Source of the DNA: Strigamia acuminata
Lineage: Eukaryota; Arthropoda; Chilopoda; Geophilomorpha; Linotaeniidae
Assembly (NCBI GenBank): GCA_949358305.1
Contig: OX442314.1
Location: 10,781,060-10,845,059, forward strand
Length of the DNA: 64,000 nucleotides
Reading direction: 5' to 3'
Translations under genes and position numbers: made by a program
Shown: piece after piece, positions 10,023 to 19,255 of the stretch
Numbering within the stretch: the first letter of the stretch is position 1
Layout: every line of letters starts with the position of its first letter
Notes under the pieces: generated by a model
Seen by the model: only the letters and a program-made list of their open reading frames with translations
The model's database searches: none
Told to the model about the DNA's origin: nothing

Positions 10023-12431
10023 ATGGATGTAGACACAACTTGTCTTGAAGTAGCCACTAGTCATAGTGGCGGAGTAGAGGAAAATCTGCAAGAAATGACA
10101 GAACAATTAAAAAATCTGACATTGTTTCCACACAAGTGCTACACGAAGAAATTCTGTAGACTCCGCCGACTCAACAGAGTCATAGGTGGTAATAATTTGC
10201 ACAATATTACTTTAGGTAATAATAAAGATGATCCTCGAATGAAGATCACAATTGGTGGGCTCACCTACAACGCGCTCATGGATACAGGAGCATCTCAATG
10301 TTACATTGGGGAACAACTCTTGTCTGAAACTCAGGCTTTGCCAGAATTTCTGCAAGAAGCCCCCAGAAACATGTTGGTTAACGCTGTAGGCGTAGCACAC
10401 AAGCCTGTCGGACAAATAACTTTGTGCGTGCAATGGGCTGATGAATTTACACCAATGAATTTCATCGTTTTAGCAAAACGAGTTTGTGGCTTGATACTTG
10501 GTCACAATTTCATGCGCAGACAGAAAATTAGTCCGCATCCACATCTACAAGAGTTCTCTTGTGCAGATAAACCTAATTGGTCCGCCCCTTATGAATCGGA
10601 AGAAGCCAATTTGGCCCTCGCCCCGTTGAATCGAATTACTTTCGATTATTTAGGACTATCGTCCACTCTCAACTCAATTGAGTTAACAGACACTCCTGTG
10701 TTGACTTGGGATGAAAAATTAGTTGAGGAGAGCGACTGCACTCCAGAACAAAGACTAGCACTTCGCGAAGTGGTTAACTCGATACCGAATGTATTTCGAG
10801 ATCAAGTTGGGTGCACTAACGTGACCCAGCATCGTATTAAGTTCAAGGAAGGGCATTCATTGCCCAAAATGCAGTATAGAACGTATAACCCGGCCAAGAG
10901 AGCCATTATGACCAAACTAGCTGCAGAACTTGAACAGGATGGACTGATTGAAAAGGCCAAAGGGCCATTTATAAGTCATCCAGTCATCGTTGCGAAGCCT
11001 GACGGCTCGTATAGGATGTGCATTGACTACCGGTGGCTAAATGCCATCACTGAAGTCGAAGTAATACAAATGCCAAGTATTGACCTTTTGTTGCATAATA
11101 CTGGTCCGGCAAAGTATTTTACGTCTATTGACCTTGTTAAAGGTTACTACCAAGTCGAGATGTGTAAAGAAGATCGTCCAAAGACGGCATTTTACACGCC
11201 AAATGGTCCATATCAGTTTGTGCGAATGCCGTTTGGCCTTTGTAATGCGCCTTGTACTTTCCAGCGTCTGATGGAAGGCATTTTAGGCTCAGCTTTACAA
11301 GATTACGCGTTAGTCTATTTGGATGACGTAATTGTATATTCAGATAATTGGGATGATCATCTCAAACACGTTCGAGATGTTCTAGAAAGGCTTAACCAAG
11401 CCAACATGACAATAAATAAAGCGAAATCTCGTTTTGGGCGTACAGAATTAAAATTCTTGGGCCACTGGATTAAACCCGAAGGTCTCTTCGGTGATCCCGA
11501 TAAAATATCGGCGATTATGAAATTTCCCACCCCCACGTGTGCTAAAGACATTCAGCGCTTTCACGGCATGACTAACTTCTTCAGGAAGTTTGTTCCAAAT
11601 CACGGAACTATTGCCGCACCATACACACGTATGATGAATGAGAAAACTCCATTTGAATGGGGAGATGAGCAGACAGAAGCTTTTAATAAAATTAAAGAGC
11701 TACTTTGTGGTGACAATTGTCTGCACAAACCAGATATGACCTTGCCATTTGTTGTTATGACTGACGCTTCACATGAAGGCTTAGGAGCTGTCCTTTGCCA
11801 AGACGTCGATATATTCGATGAAAAGAAGCAGAAAAACATTTCTGTACCCAGACCTGTAGCTTATGCAAGCAGAGTTTTACGTGGAGCGGAGAAGCGTTAT
11901 ACAACGCCGGAACTCGAATGTCTCGCAGTTGTGTGGGCTATTGATCGATTTAAACCATATCTCGAATATGGTACATTCACTTTAGAGTCAGATGCAGAAG
12001 CATTGAAATGGTTGATGCGAACGCCTGAACCATCTGGGAAATTTGGCCGATGGGCCTTAAGAATCCAATGTGGAAATTTTAAAATTGTTTTTCGAAAAGG
12101 TGCTGCTAATCAAGTTGCAGATGCACTTTCTAGAGCCCCACTAACAGAGGAAGACATTCCTCTTCGAGATCATGTGGAACCTGTCGAAATTAAACAATAT
12201 TGGCCTGAATGGGACGGAAATCCTTCTGTTTCATTAAATCGTGCCCCGGAGAAACGAGAATATTTGGCTAGTGTGCGTTCCTATTTTTCAGAAAATTCTA
12301 AAGAATGTTCTGAAGAAAAGGAGGGGGAGGAAGTACAAGAAACCTTGTACAGTGCGTTGACTGAAGTACTTAAAGAAGTCCCTCCTACAAGGAGAGAAAT
12401 AATAGATGCTCAGTTACTAGACACTGAATGA
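10023..12431 (+). CDS. pol: Gypsy pol: protease, reverse transcriptase, RNase H
   Basis: The frame has 802 codons from its first ATG, but it is open from 9945, so it is probably entered by frameshifting from gag rather than from this ATG. The aspartic protease has DTGAS at 87-91. The reverse transcriptase spans about 290-480, with MCIDYRWLN, FGLCNAP and catalytic YLDD at 432-435. RNase H begins with the TDAS motif (D581) and keeps the ELECLAV and SDAEAL blocks. The enzymes copy genomic RNA into DNA. The frame ends at TGA (12429-12431), and the integrase frame continues in the same phase. Confidence 0.93.
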   Translation: MDVDTTCLEVATSHSGGVEENLQEMTEQLKNLTLFPHKCYTKKFCRLRRLNRVIGGNNLHNITLGNNKDDPRMKITIGGLTYNALMDTGASQCYIGEQLLSETQALPEFLQEAPRNMLVNAVGVAHKPVGQITLCVQWADEFTPMNFIVLAKRVCGLILGHNFMRRQKISPHPHLQEFSCADKPNWSAPYESEEANLALAPLNRITFDYLGLSSTLNSIELTDTPVLTWDEKLVEESDCTPEQRLALREVVNSIPNVFRDQVGCTNVTQHRIKFKEGHSLPKMQYRTYNPAKRAIMTKLAAELEQDGLIEKAKGPFISHPVIVAKPDGSYRMCIDYRWLNAITEVEVIQMPSIDLLLHNTGPAKYFTSIDLVKGYYQVEMCKEDRPKTAFYTPNGPYQFVRMPFGLCNAPCTFQRLMEGILGSALQDYALVYLDDVIVYSDNWDDHLKHVRDVLERLNQANMTINKAKSRFGRTELKFLGHWIKPEGLFGDPDKISAIMKFPTPTCAKDIQRFHGMTNFFRKFVPNHGTIAAPYTRMMNEKTPFEWGDEQTEAFNKIKELLCGDNCLHKPDMTLPFVVMTDASHEGLGAVLCQDVDIFDEKKQKNISVPRPVAYASRVLRGAEKRYTTPELECLAVVWAIDRFKPYLEYGTFTLESDAEALKWLMRTPEPSGKFGRWALRIQCGNFKIVFRKGAANQVADALSRAPLTEEDIPLRDHVEPVEIKQYWPEWDGNPSVSLNRAPEKREYLASVRSYFSENSKECSEEKEGEEVQETLYSALTEVLKEVPPTRREIIDAQLLDTE

Positions 12432-14153
12432 AAACGCATTCGAGAATATTTATTGAATGACAAGGTTGTTGGGATACCACAATCTGAAATAAAAGAATGG
12501 AAAAACAAAGTCAAAAACTATTGTTTAGACAAAAAAGAAGTTGATGGTGATCAAATGATCATCTTTTTTAACCCTTCGTTCGAAGAGGAATTAAACGATT
12601 CGGGAAATGGCTTTAAAGCCGTTGTACCCAGTGCACTCGTAAAGCGAGTACTCTTCGCTTGTCATGGCCACCCCCTAAGCGGTCACGCTGGGATGAGTAA
12701 GACGCTTGAGAAAACGCGTTTAATATATTTCTGGCCTGGTATGAGTAGAAGTGTCAGGAACTACGTCAAAAGCTGCACGCACTGTGCTCAGTACAAACCT
12801 ATTCAACAGAAAAGGCACGCAGCTCCGTACACACCACACAACATGACCAATCCTTGGGAATGTATTAACATGGACTTGATGGGCCCAAAACCCGCGGGAA
12901 GGTCCCAAAACCAGTATATTTTTGTCATTATTGACAATTGTACCAAGTTCGTTGAAATTAAGGCTTTGACAAAAGCCACGAGCGCTAACTGCGTTCAAGA
13001 ATTAAGATCTGTTACAAACAGATGGGGACACCCCAAAAAGATTGTGAGCGATAACGGAAAACAATTTGTTTCCGATATTTACAATGAGTATTGCGAGATG
13101 TACAACATTCGCCCGTCTCATACGAGCACGTATCATGCCCAGGCGAACCCGACAGAGCGAGCCAATAGAGATATAAAGACGATGCTGGCTTTGTACACAG
13201 ATGTGCACACGCAATGGCCACGATATTTAGACGAATTCGCGTTCGCGATGAGAAATAATGTCTCAGCGGCAACGGGCTCAAGCCCGATGTTACTGAACAC
13301 GGGACGAATCGTAACATTACCTTTCGACCCAAGGATTATTAAACATGCCAATCCATTTGACAAAGAAAATCCAGAAAAATATGTCAGAGTACTATTGGAT
13401 GTATTGCGCAGATCGCATCAAGAGATGCATCGCAGAATTCAATTGAATTTTGAACGACATAGGAAAATACACGAACAAAAGTTCGTAATTACGGAGTTTG
13501 AAGTTGGAGATTTAGTTTGGAAACAAACTCACATTCTCTCGTGCGCAGATAAAAATATTTCTGCTGGTTTCGCAGAGAAGAGAGATGGTCCGTGGGAGAT
13601 TACTAAAGTACTTCCAGGCGGAGCGTATAAATTACGCAAATTAGCTGATGGTTCGATTGAAAAATCAGTGAACATTAAAGCGTTGTACCCCTATACGCCC
13701 TCATACCCGGTTGAGACTTGGAAAGTAGGACAAAAGTCCGCCTCTTACTCGCCTCAAGAAAATCCTAAATGGATGGACGAAAGTAATCAACTTCCGGATG
13801 CTGAAGAAATGGAATTAATTCCTGAAACTTCTTCAGAAATTCCAATGGAATTGTCCGACTCAACTCCAGTGCAGATTGACAAATCTGCGCCCACAAAGTC
13901 TAAACATAGACATAGACAACGCTTAACTGCTATAGAAAAGAAAGCGGCGTTGAAAAGAGGCGAAGTTCCAAAGAAACCGCCTCGAAAACCCCGCAAACCC
14001 CAACCGATAGTTCCACGAACTAGCACTCGTCCACGACGAGAACGAAAACCAAATCCTAAATATGCAGATGAAAATTTCGTGCGAAACATCACTGCAGTAT
14101 TTAAAAAACCATACCAACAACGAGGAAAAGCCTCAAAGTTCTGTTGGAATTGA
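12432..14153 (+). CDS. Gypsy integrase (pol continuation)
   Basis: The frame continues in phase after the TGA and has no ATG close to its start, so it needs read-through of that UGA or represents a broken pol. An HHCC zinc domain (HPLSGH...CTHCAQY) precedes the DDE core: D141, D200 and E235, counted from base 12453 (MDLMGP, SDNGKQF, NPTERAN). The C-terminus is long and strongly basic (KPPRKPRKP) with no recognisable chromodomain. The enzyme inserts the cDNA into the host genome. The TGA is present in both copies in the window. Confidence 0.9.
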   Translation, partial: KRIREYLLNDKVVGIPQSEIKEWKNKVKNYCLDKKEVDGDQMIIFFNPSFEEELNDSGNGFKAVVPSALVKRVLFACHGHPLSGHAGMSKTLEKTRLIYFWPGMSRSVRNYVKSCTHCAQYKPIQQKRHAAPYTPHNMTNPWECINMDLMGPKPAGRSQNQYIFVIIDNCTKFVEIKALTKATSANCVQELRSVTNRWGHPKKIVSDNGKQFVSDIYNEYCEMYNIRPSHTSTYHAQANPTERANRDIKTMLALYTDVHTQWPRYLDEFAFAMRNNVSAATGSSPMLLNTGRIVTLPFDPRIIKHANPFDKENPEKYVRVLLDVLRRSHQEMHRRIQLNFERHRKIHEQKFVITEFEVGDLVWKQTHILSCADKNISAGFAEKRDGPWEITKVLPGGAYKLRKLADGSIEKSVNIKALYPYTPSYPVETWKVGQKSASYSPQENPKWMDESNQLPDAEEMELIPETSSEIPMELSDSTPVQIDKSAPTKSKHRHRQRLTAIEKKAALKRGEVPKKPPRKPRKPQPIVPRTSTRPRRERKPNPKYADENFVRNITAVFKKPYQQRGKASKFCWN

Positions 14154-15203
14154 TAAGTTTTACTCAAAACTTGGAGACTGTAATTATTTACATGTCTGAC
14201 AGGTGTAGTGATTTATAATCTCAACACCGGGGGACAAGATATTACGATATTTATTGAAATTTATATTAAAATATGAATTTGTTGCGATGAATTAAATATT
14301 CGATAGAATATTTTAATTTTTTGGTTGTATTTACATGTATTTTAACTAAAATACAGAGAATTACTTTGAAAAGTGATGTTCTCGCCTCTTCACGAGGATA
14401 CGAGATTTACGAGGTGTGATTAAACCTCGAACCCGATAATTAATAGGGAATAAAATTCCCAGGGTTCATTGCACACAAACACTTCGTAAAACACGTGGAT
14501 ATAAGTGACTTCGTCCCTTCGTCCCTCTTCACTTTTCGACTCGAGATTTCAACGCTAATTCATTTAGTCGACTCAAGCAGGAAAACTAGCTTCAACCGTA
14601 AGTAGTTTTCAATAATATTCTTTGACTAAAGAATTTAAAAGAATTGTTCGCAACAATTGGTAAAATATCGGCGTCCCGATAAAAGTTAAAAAATTCACGT
14701 GTATTATAAGCGTGAATCGGCATTAAATCACTCTGGAAGTTTAGCTATTCAGTCGAATAGTTGGGTTAAATTTAATAATTATTTATTAAGTTTAAGTACG
14801 TGGGCACTAATTATTTAAATCAAGTCGCGGTCGAGGCTTGCATAAATTATTTAGCGGTGAATTTTCGATTTGAGATATTTATTAGACTAAGTGTTAATTA
14901 ATTAATACGAAAGTTATCTTTGATATTCGAAAAGTTGGATTAAATAGTTTAAAGAAACTAAGGGAATTTTTTTCTTTTGAAAATCAACAAGTTGCGATTT
15001 TCGATGAAAATCCCTGTCGGCGAGTCCATTCTCGTGTCATAAACACAAGGGGAATGTGACTCATTAGTGTCACGTGTTAAGGGTTATAAATAACTCGAGT
15101 TGTGTATTTTCGTTGCGAACAATACGTTTTAATTCTTTGGACTCAAGGAATGACTATTTAGAGTGGAATTATTTTTAATAAAATAATTTATTTGCGTCTG
15201 CAG
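14154..15203 (+). other. Non-coding segment between integrase and ORF3
   Basis: This AT-rich 1-kb stretch has no credible frame. Near its start, CACCGGGGGAC (14225-14235) nearly duplicates the polypurine tract before the 3' LTR. It ends in a pyrimidine-rich run and CTGCAG immediately before the ORF3 ATG, a plausible 3' splice acceptor for a subgenomic mRNA. Confidence 0.5.
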
Positions 15204-16709
15204 ATGGGAAGTGATAAGCACCGTTCAAAACGGAGTCATCGACGACACCGACATGAAAGCTCCAGCTCGTCCACCTCGTCTAGTGACGAGCAACGCCGTT
15301 CAGCAGAACGTGCTTACATGAGGGCCCAACCGATACCGACGGCGCCCGCCTCGATGTACGCCTTGACGCCGCTGCAACTCGCAACGCTTAATTGGCTGAG
15401 CGTCCATCCGGACGGACTTCCGCTCGACTTAAATGCGATGATGCAGGCCCCATCCACATCTGCACAGCCAACCGTTTATGAGTCGGCGCAATTGGCCCCG
15501 CTGGCCCAGGTGGCGTATCCGCCCACAAACGTTATCAACGTCCCGTTGGCCCCGCATTCACCCGAATTTCGGCCGCCAACTGCAAGCGTGGCGCCCACCG
15601 TCGCCAACACGTCGAATGCGGCTGCACCGACTGTGACGGGACAATCAGCGTCTGTTACGCATCTTCCTGCTGGTGCTGAGTCTTCTGCATCAGAATACGG
15701 ATGGAATGAGCCGCCGCCGGGCGCATTGCGTTATTCGGAGCCTGTTTCTCGCAACCGCGAGTACCGAGCGGCCAACAAGGCAAGAAAGAAGGACGAGAAG
15801 GCCCGCCTGCGCAAGGAGCAGTGCGAACGAGACATGGCAGCCGGAATACCTCACGATAACATCGTGACGGACCAGGCCACAGAGACGATCTGCCCATTTT
15901 GCGTCGGCTGTGGGTGGTGCTGCGGTGCATCCGCAGGTTCTTCTCTAATGCGTTGTCCAAACTGCCGTGGAAGGAAAACGCGACCGCGTTCGGAGCCGTG
16001 GCGCAAGGAGGTTCAGCCCCACGTAGTTAAAGGCATTAAGCCTAACGAGAAGCGATGTTGGGCTCACTGCCCAAAGTGCCGACTTCGTGGCGAAGCGGTT
16101 TACATCGACCCGCGCTTCCTCACCTGGGCCCGCGCTGAAGCCAACGCCGGTGTACGAGTCGAACTCCTTCGACAGTCGCCGCCGCCATCCGAGGACTCCG
16201 AAGTTTCTACTGAAACTGTCCAAGCCGTCGAGAGCGCAGGAAGCGAGGTGCAAGAGGAATTCGTTCGACCAAGAGCGATGTCGCGAGGGCGAGGCTGTCT
16301 TACGCTCGACCGAGCAAAGGAAATTGCCAAGGTTCAACGAACCAATATCTTGGCACGAGGGCGAGCTCGTAAGCTTCAACAGGCTGTAGAAGCGTCGTCT
16401 AAACCCGTGGAGGATCCTCCAGCGGCCGTAACCGACGCGTCCAGCGCCCCTCCAGCGTCTAAGTCTGAGACTTCGGACGACGCTCAGTTCGAGGATGCAG
16501 AAGAGCTGCTGTCCGTCGTTGATTTCGTGGCCGAGCTCCTCGACGACATGCCGTTTCCGCCGCCGAGTCCAGGCGAGATGGAAGCTTCTGTAGAAGCCGT
16601 GTTTTCTGCCGCCTCGACTGAAGCGACGGAAGAGTCCGATTTTCTGACTTCTGCTGAAGTCGAGAAGAAGGAAGAGAAAGTTTCGACTGACGTCGAAAAG
16701 AAGGATTAA
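15204..16709 (+). CDS. Gypsy ORF3, env position, Cys-rich protein of unknown function
   Basis: This 501-residue protein is not recognised. The start is ATG at 15204; an upstream in-frame TTG is not a credible eukaryotic start. The N-terminus is basic with an RS-like run (HRHESSSSSTSSSDE). A Pro/Ala/Thr-rich middle follows, then a Lys/Arg-rich helix near 185-210. Two Cys clusters that could bind zinc come next (C230, 233, 236, 239, 240, 251, 254 and C285, H288, C289, C292). The C-terminal third is acidic. No signal peptide, membrane segment or furin site is visible, so it is not a typical envelope protein. It is visibly more GC-rich than gag and pol, suggesting a separate origin. A nucleic-acid-binding role is an inference. 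Confidence 0.75.
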   Translation: MGSDKHRSKRSHRRHRHESSSSSTSSSDEQRRSAERAYMRAQPIPTAPASMYALTPLQLATLNWLSVHPDGLPLDLNAMMQAPSTSAQPTVYESAQLAPLAQVAYPPTNVINVPLAPHSPEFRPPTASVAPTVANTSNAAAPTVTGQSASVTHLPAGAESSASEYGWNEPPPGALRYSEPVSRNREYRAANKARKKDEKARLRKEQCERDMAAGIPHDNIVTDQATETICPFCVGCGWCCGASAGSSLMRCPNCRGRKTRPRSEPWRKEVQPHVVKGIKPNEKRCWAHCPKCRLRGEAVYIDPRFLTWARAEANAGVRVELLRQSPPPSEDSEVSTETVQAVESAGSEVQEEFVRPRAMSRGRGCLTLDRAKEIAKVQRTNILARGRARKLQQAVEASSKPVEDPPAAVTDASSAPPASKSETSDDAQFEDAEELLSVVDFVAELLDDMPFPPPSPGEMEASVEAVFSAASTEATEESDFLTSAEVEKKEEKVSTDVEKKD

Positions 16710-17451
16710 AAGGGACAAAATTAACATTCGTTATTTTTTCTGAGTGGAAATATTTTTGACTAAAAAATATTCCAAGTGTTTTGTTGTGTTTTTGCAATTA
16801 CGAAATATTCCCACGAGTATTGTGTTTGTTTGTTTCAAGATCTTGAACTAATCATTAAATACTCAAACGAGTATAGTTTAATTTAAAATTGGATTCAATT
16901 TAATTTGTTCTGTTTTCGAATTCAATTTGGATGTTTATTTGAATTAATCATATTAATATCTGTGTGATTGTTTAGTTTATTTTTCATAATTATTTGTGGA
17001 AATTGTGTTTGTTTTGCTTTGATTGAAGCGTTGAAGAATTTCAAGTTGAAATTCGTTAATTTTTTATGACAATCGTAATAAAAAATTAGTAGTTTAGATT
17101 TTCGATAAATAAAGTTTTGCATAAATTTATTTTTATTGATTATCTTGTTGATTAATAAGCTATGAATAAGTTTATTTGACGGAGAAATAAAATTTCTATC
17201 GAAATTTGTATTTTCTCGAACATGTATCCATGTTCGGACGAGTTCATTTCCGTCGCTTAGCAACCGGGAGTTGCGCTGTACAGAGAAGCCGATTAGTCTA
17301 ATCGGGTGACGAAGTTTCTGAAAGAAATAACGTGATTAAGTTAATAAAATACTTACCAAGTGGATTAATTCGATAGAATTAGGTGAACATTCTTATCCAT
17401 TAAGAATGACAATCGAGAGTTAGTAAACTCTATGCTTGTCACCGGGGGATG
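16710..17451 (+). other. Gypsy 3' non-coding region with polypurine tract
   Basis: This AT-rich region has no credible gene. A TAGCAACCGGGAGTTG element followed by a perfect CCGATTA/TAATCGG hairpin (17290-17306) resembles one in the 5' leader. The purine-rich CACCGGGGGATG (17440-17451) directly precedes the 3' LTR and should prime plus-strand synthesis. Confidence 0.6.
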
Positions 17452-19194
17452 TGTGATGATTACAAATCAGTATTTATCAATGTTCACAATAGATGGCGCT
17501 GTTTAACAAACGCGCGCAATTCAAACTCGACGAAACTAAAAAACGTAATAAATTATTACTTGGACACGGTGAATAAAATATAACTATTTTATTCAATATA
17601 AATTAAGTATTATTTACTTGACAATGTTGATTCTATCGAATCAATATCCACATTACTTACCTGTCGAAGGGAACCAATCGGACCCTTCCGGACCCCAACT
17701 GGGCCCATCTGGACATAGTCATATATTAGGTCCGGACTAGTGACCCACGAATCCGCCGATTCGTACGCTGATTGGCTGTCGCCAATCTAGTAGTTCTACA
17801 GAACTATATAAGCTCCAGTTTCTCACTTCCCCCTGGCTGGATAACTGAACTTGTATATTGTCTGTAGTTGAATTGTTATCGTTTGATTTCATTATTCTCT
17901 ATCGACACATCAGGCCACCTCAGCTCTCCACAGTTAGTATTCATTACTATTTTGTTATTGCTGTTGTAGGGCTATTTCGGGAAGGCTAACTCCGGTAATA
18001 GACATGCATTCGCATGAAATGGCCCCGTAACGTTAGCCAGCTGTTCTACGGGACAGTAGGACTTCGTACGGTGGCTTAATATAACGGTCGTATACAGTAC
18101 GACCTTGCTAAATGAAAGTAGGTCCCTCAGCTAACTGGCCACAGTCCGCTGCAGGATGGTTGTTGTAAACAGCCCACGCAGGTTCCCGTCTTTCTACGAT
18201 TGGTCCTTCCGCTCGTTAAAAGTCGGTAAAAGCCTAATATGCAGGTAACACGCCGGGTTGGTAGCCCGTGAGTAATATCCGTGAAGATGTTGCGTTAAAT
18301 AACTACCTGGATAATGGTAATCCAACGGCAGTGGCCGATTAATATTTACCCGGTGCTCGATCAGTGGATCCCGCCATCGTAAGGCATGCTGGCGGATGGA
18401 GGAGTCAAATCCTCCCGCGATGTTTCTCTCGACCGTCGTGACGGTCCCCGCCCCATCGTACCCTCCGGGTTAGTAACCCGTGAACAGGAGTTGAACAACA
18501 CTGTGTTAAATAAATTACTCGGGCATTGGTAATCCTGTATTGGCAATATCTTTTAAACCCGGTAAGTCCATAGAAATGTTTACCTGGTGGTTAGTACCAC
18601 CGATAGCGAATTAAAGCGTACAATTAAATACTCGGCGCCTGATCACGAGATCTTGTCGTCGTAAGGCATGCTGGCGGATGGAGTCTCAACAACTCCCGCG
18701 ACGTTCTCTCAATTGTCGTGACGGTCCCCGCCCAATTATTATTTATATAACAATTCATTTGTTATATTACTTTAATCACTTTACTTTTATTCATTTGGAA
18801 CATGGAATATTCTGCCGAATATTCCGATTAATGCGAAGGACTCTTCGCATGTTTAGATACTCGAGCTGCGGACCAAATGCGTCTCCGTAGCGCTATTTGT
18901 GACGATGCCGCAAGTCAGCCGTATCCCTTTGGCTTCGCCCGGATCCTCAACCAGTTGATGCCGCCCGTTTACACGCGTCAAGAACCCATCTTTGTTAAAC
19001 CATCAATATTTAGTAATAAATATGTTATGTCATACTAAAACTGTAAGTTATTTCTACTCTGTCACGTATTCATATTAGTCAAGGCTTCCGTAGCTTATCT
19101 CGGTTAGGTTGTTGCTAAACTTAGCAACGTCTTGTATAAACCGAATTATCTATCTCACGGACTAATAAATTAGCCCAAAAGTAGAATCGTCACA
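17452..19194 (+). repeat. Gypsy 3' LTR
   Basis: This 1743-bp partner of 4844-6586 has the same ends, with two base differences noticed. It is followed by the AATT target duplication and then sequence continuing toward array gene 1. Confidence 0.93.
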
Positions 19195-19255
19195 AATTTC
19201 AAGAATTAATGCTAAAAAGTTGAAGCACAACTTTAAACTACACAAATACACATTT

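Larger units (their letters stand above)
1..13398. repeat. Left copy of a 13.4-kb direct repeat (partner 50603-64000)
   Basis: Every long reading frame here recurs at +50,602 with an identical translation, and every nucleotide stretch compared by eye matches, including spacer 4086-4843 and both element junctions. The copy is limited only by the window edges, so the true repeat is longer. At two positions where the Gypsy 3' LTR (17452-19194) differs, the two 5' LTRs agree with each other. This points to duplication of the whole block rather than two separate insertions. A tandem assembly duplication or a circular template would look the same. Confidence 0.95.
4844..19194 (+). mobile_element. 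Complete Ty3/Gypsy LTR retrotransposon with an extra ORF
   Basis: The element is 14,351 bp long. Two 1743-bp LTRs enclose gag, protease-RT-RNase H, integrase (in the order that defines Ty3/Gypsy) and a third ORF. A 4-bp target duplication AATT flanks it (4840-4843 and 19195-19198). The empty site, GTGGTAGCGAATTTCAAG, can be read in sister spacers near 26792 and 39993, which confirms both boundaries. I noticed two differences between the LTRs (T/C near 5313 and A/G near 5547), so the insertion is recent. It lies about 60 bp past the stop codon of array gene 1 and may affect that gene's 3' end. Confidence 0.95.

Noticed and set aside
15192-15203. Earlier start (TTG) for Gypsy ORF3
   Set aside because: TTG is not a plausible start here; the ATG at 15204 follows four codons later and directly after a splice-acceptor-like CTGCAG.
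15945-16727. 260-codon frame on the minus strand across Gypsy ORF3
   Set aside because: It lies antisense to a GC-rich ORF, where long mirror frames are expected, and is not related to any recognisable protein.
16922-17263. 113-codon minus-strand frame in the Gypsy 3' region
   Set aside because: Very AT-rich, low-complexity translation (Asn/Lys/Ile); looks like chance.
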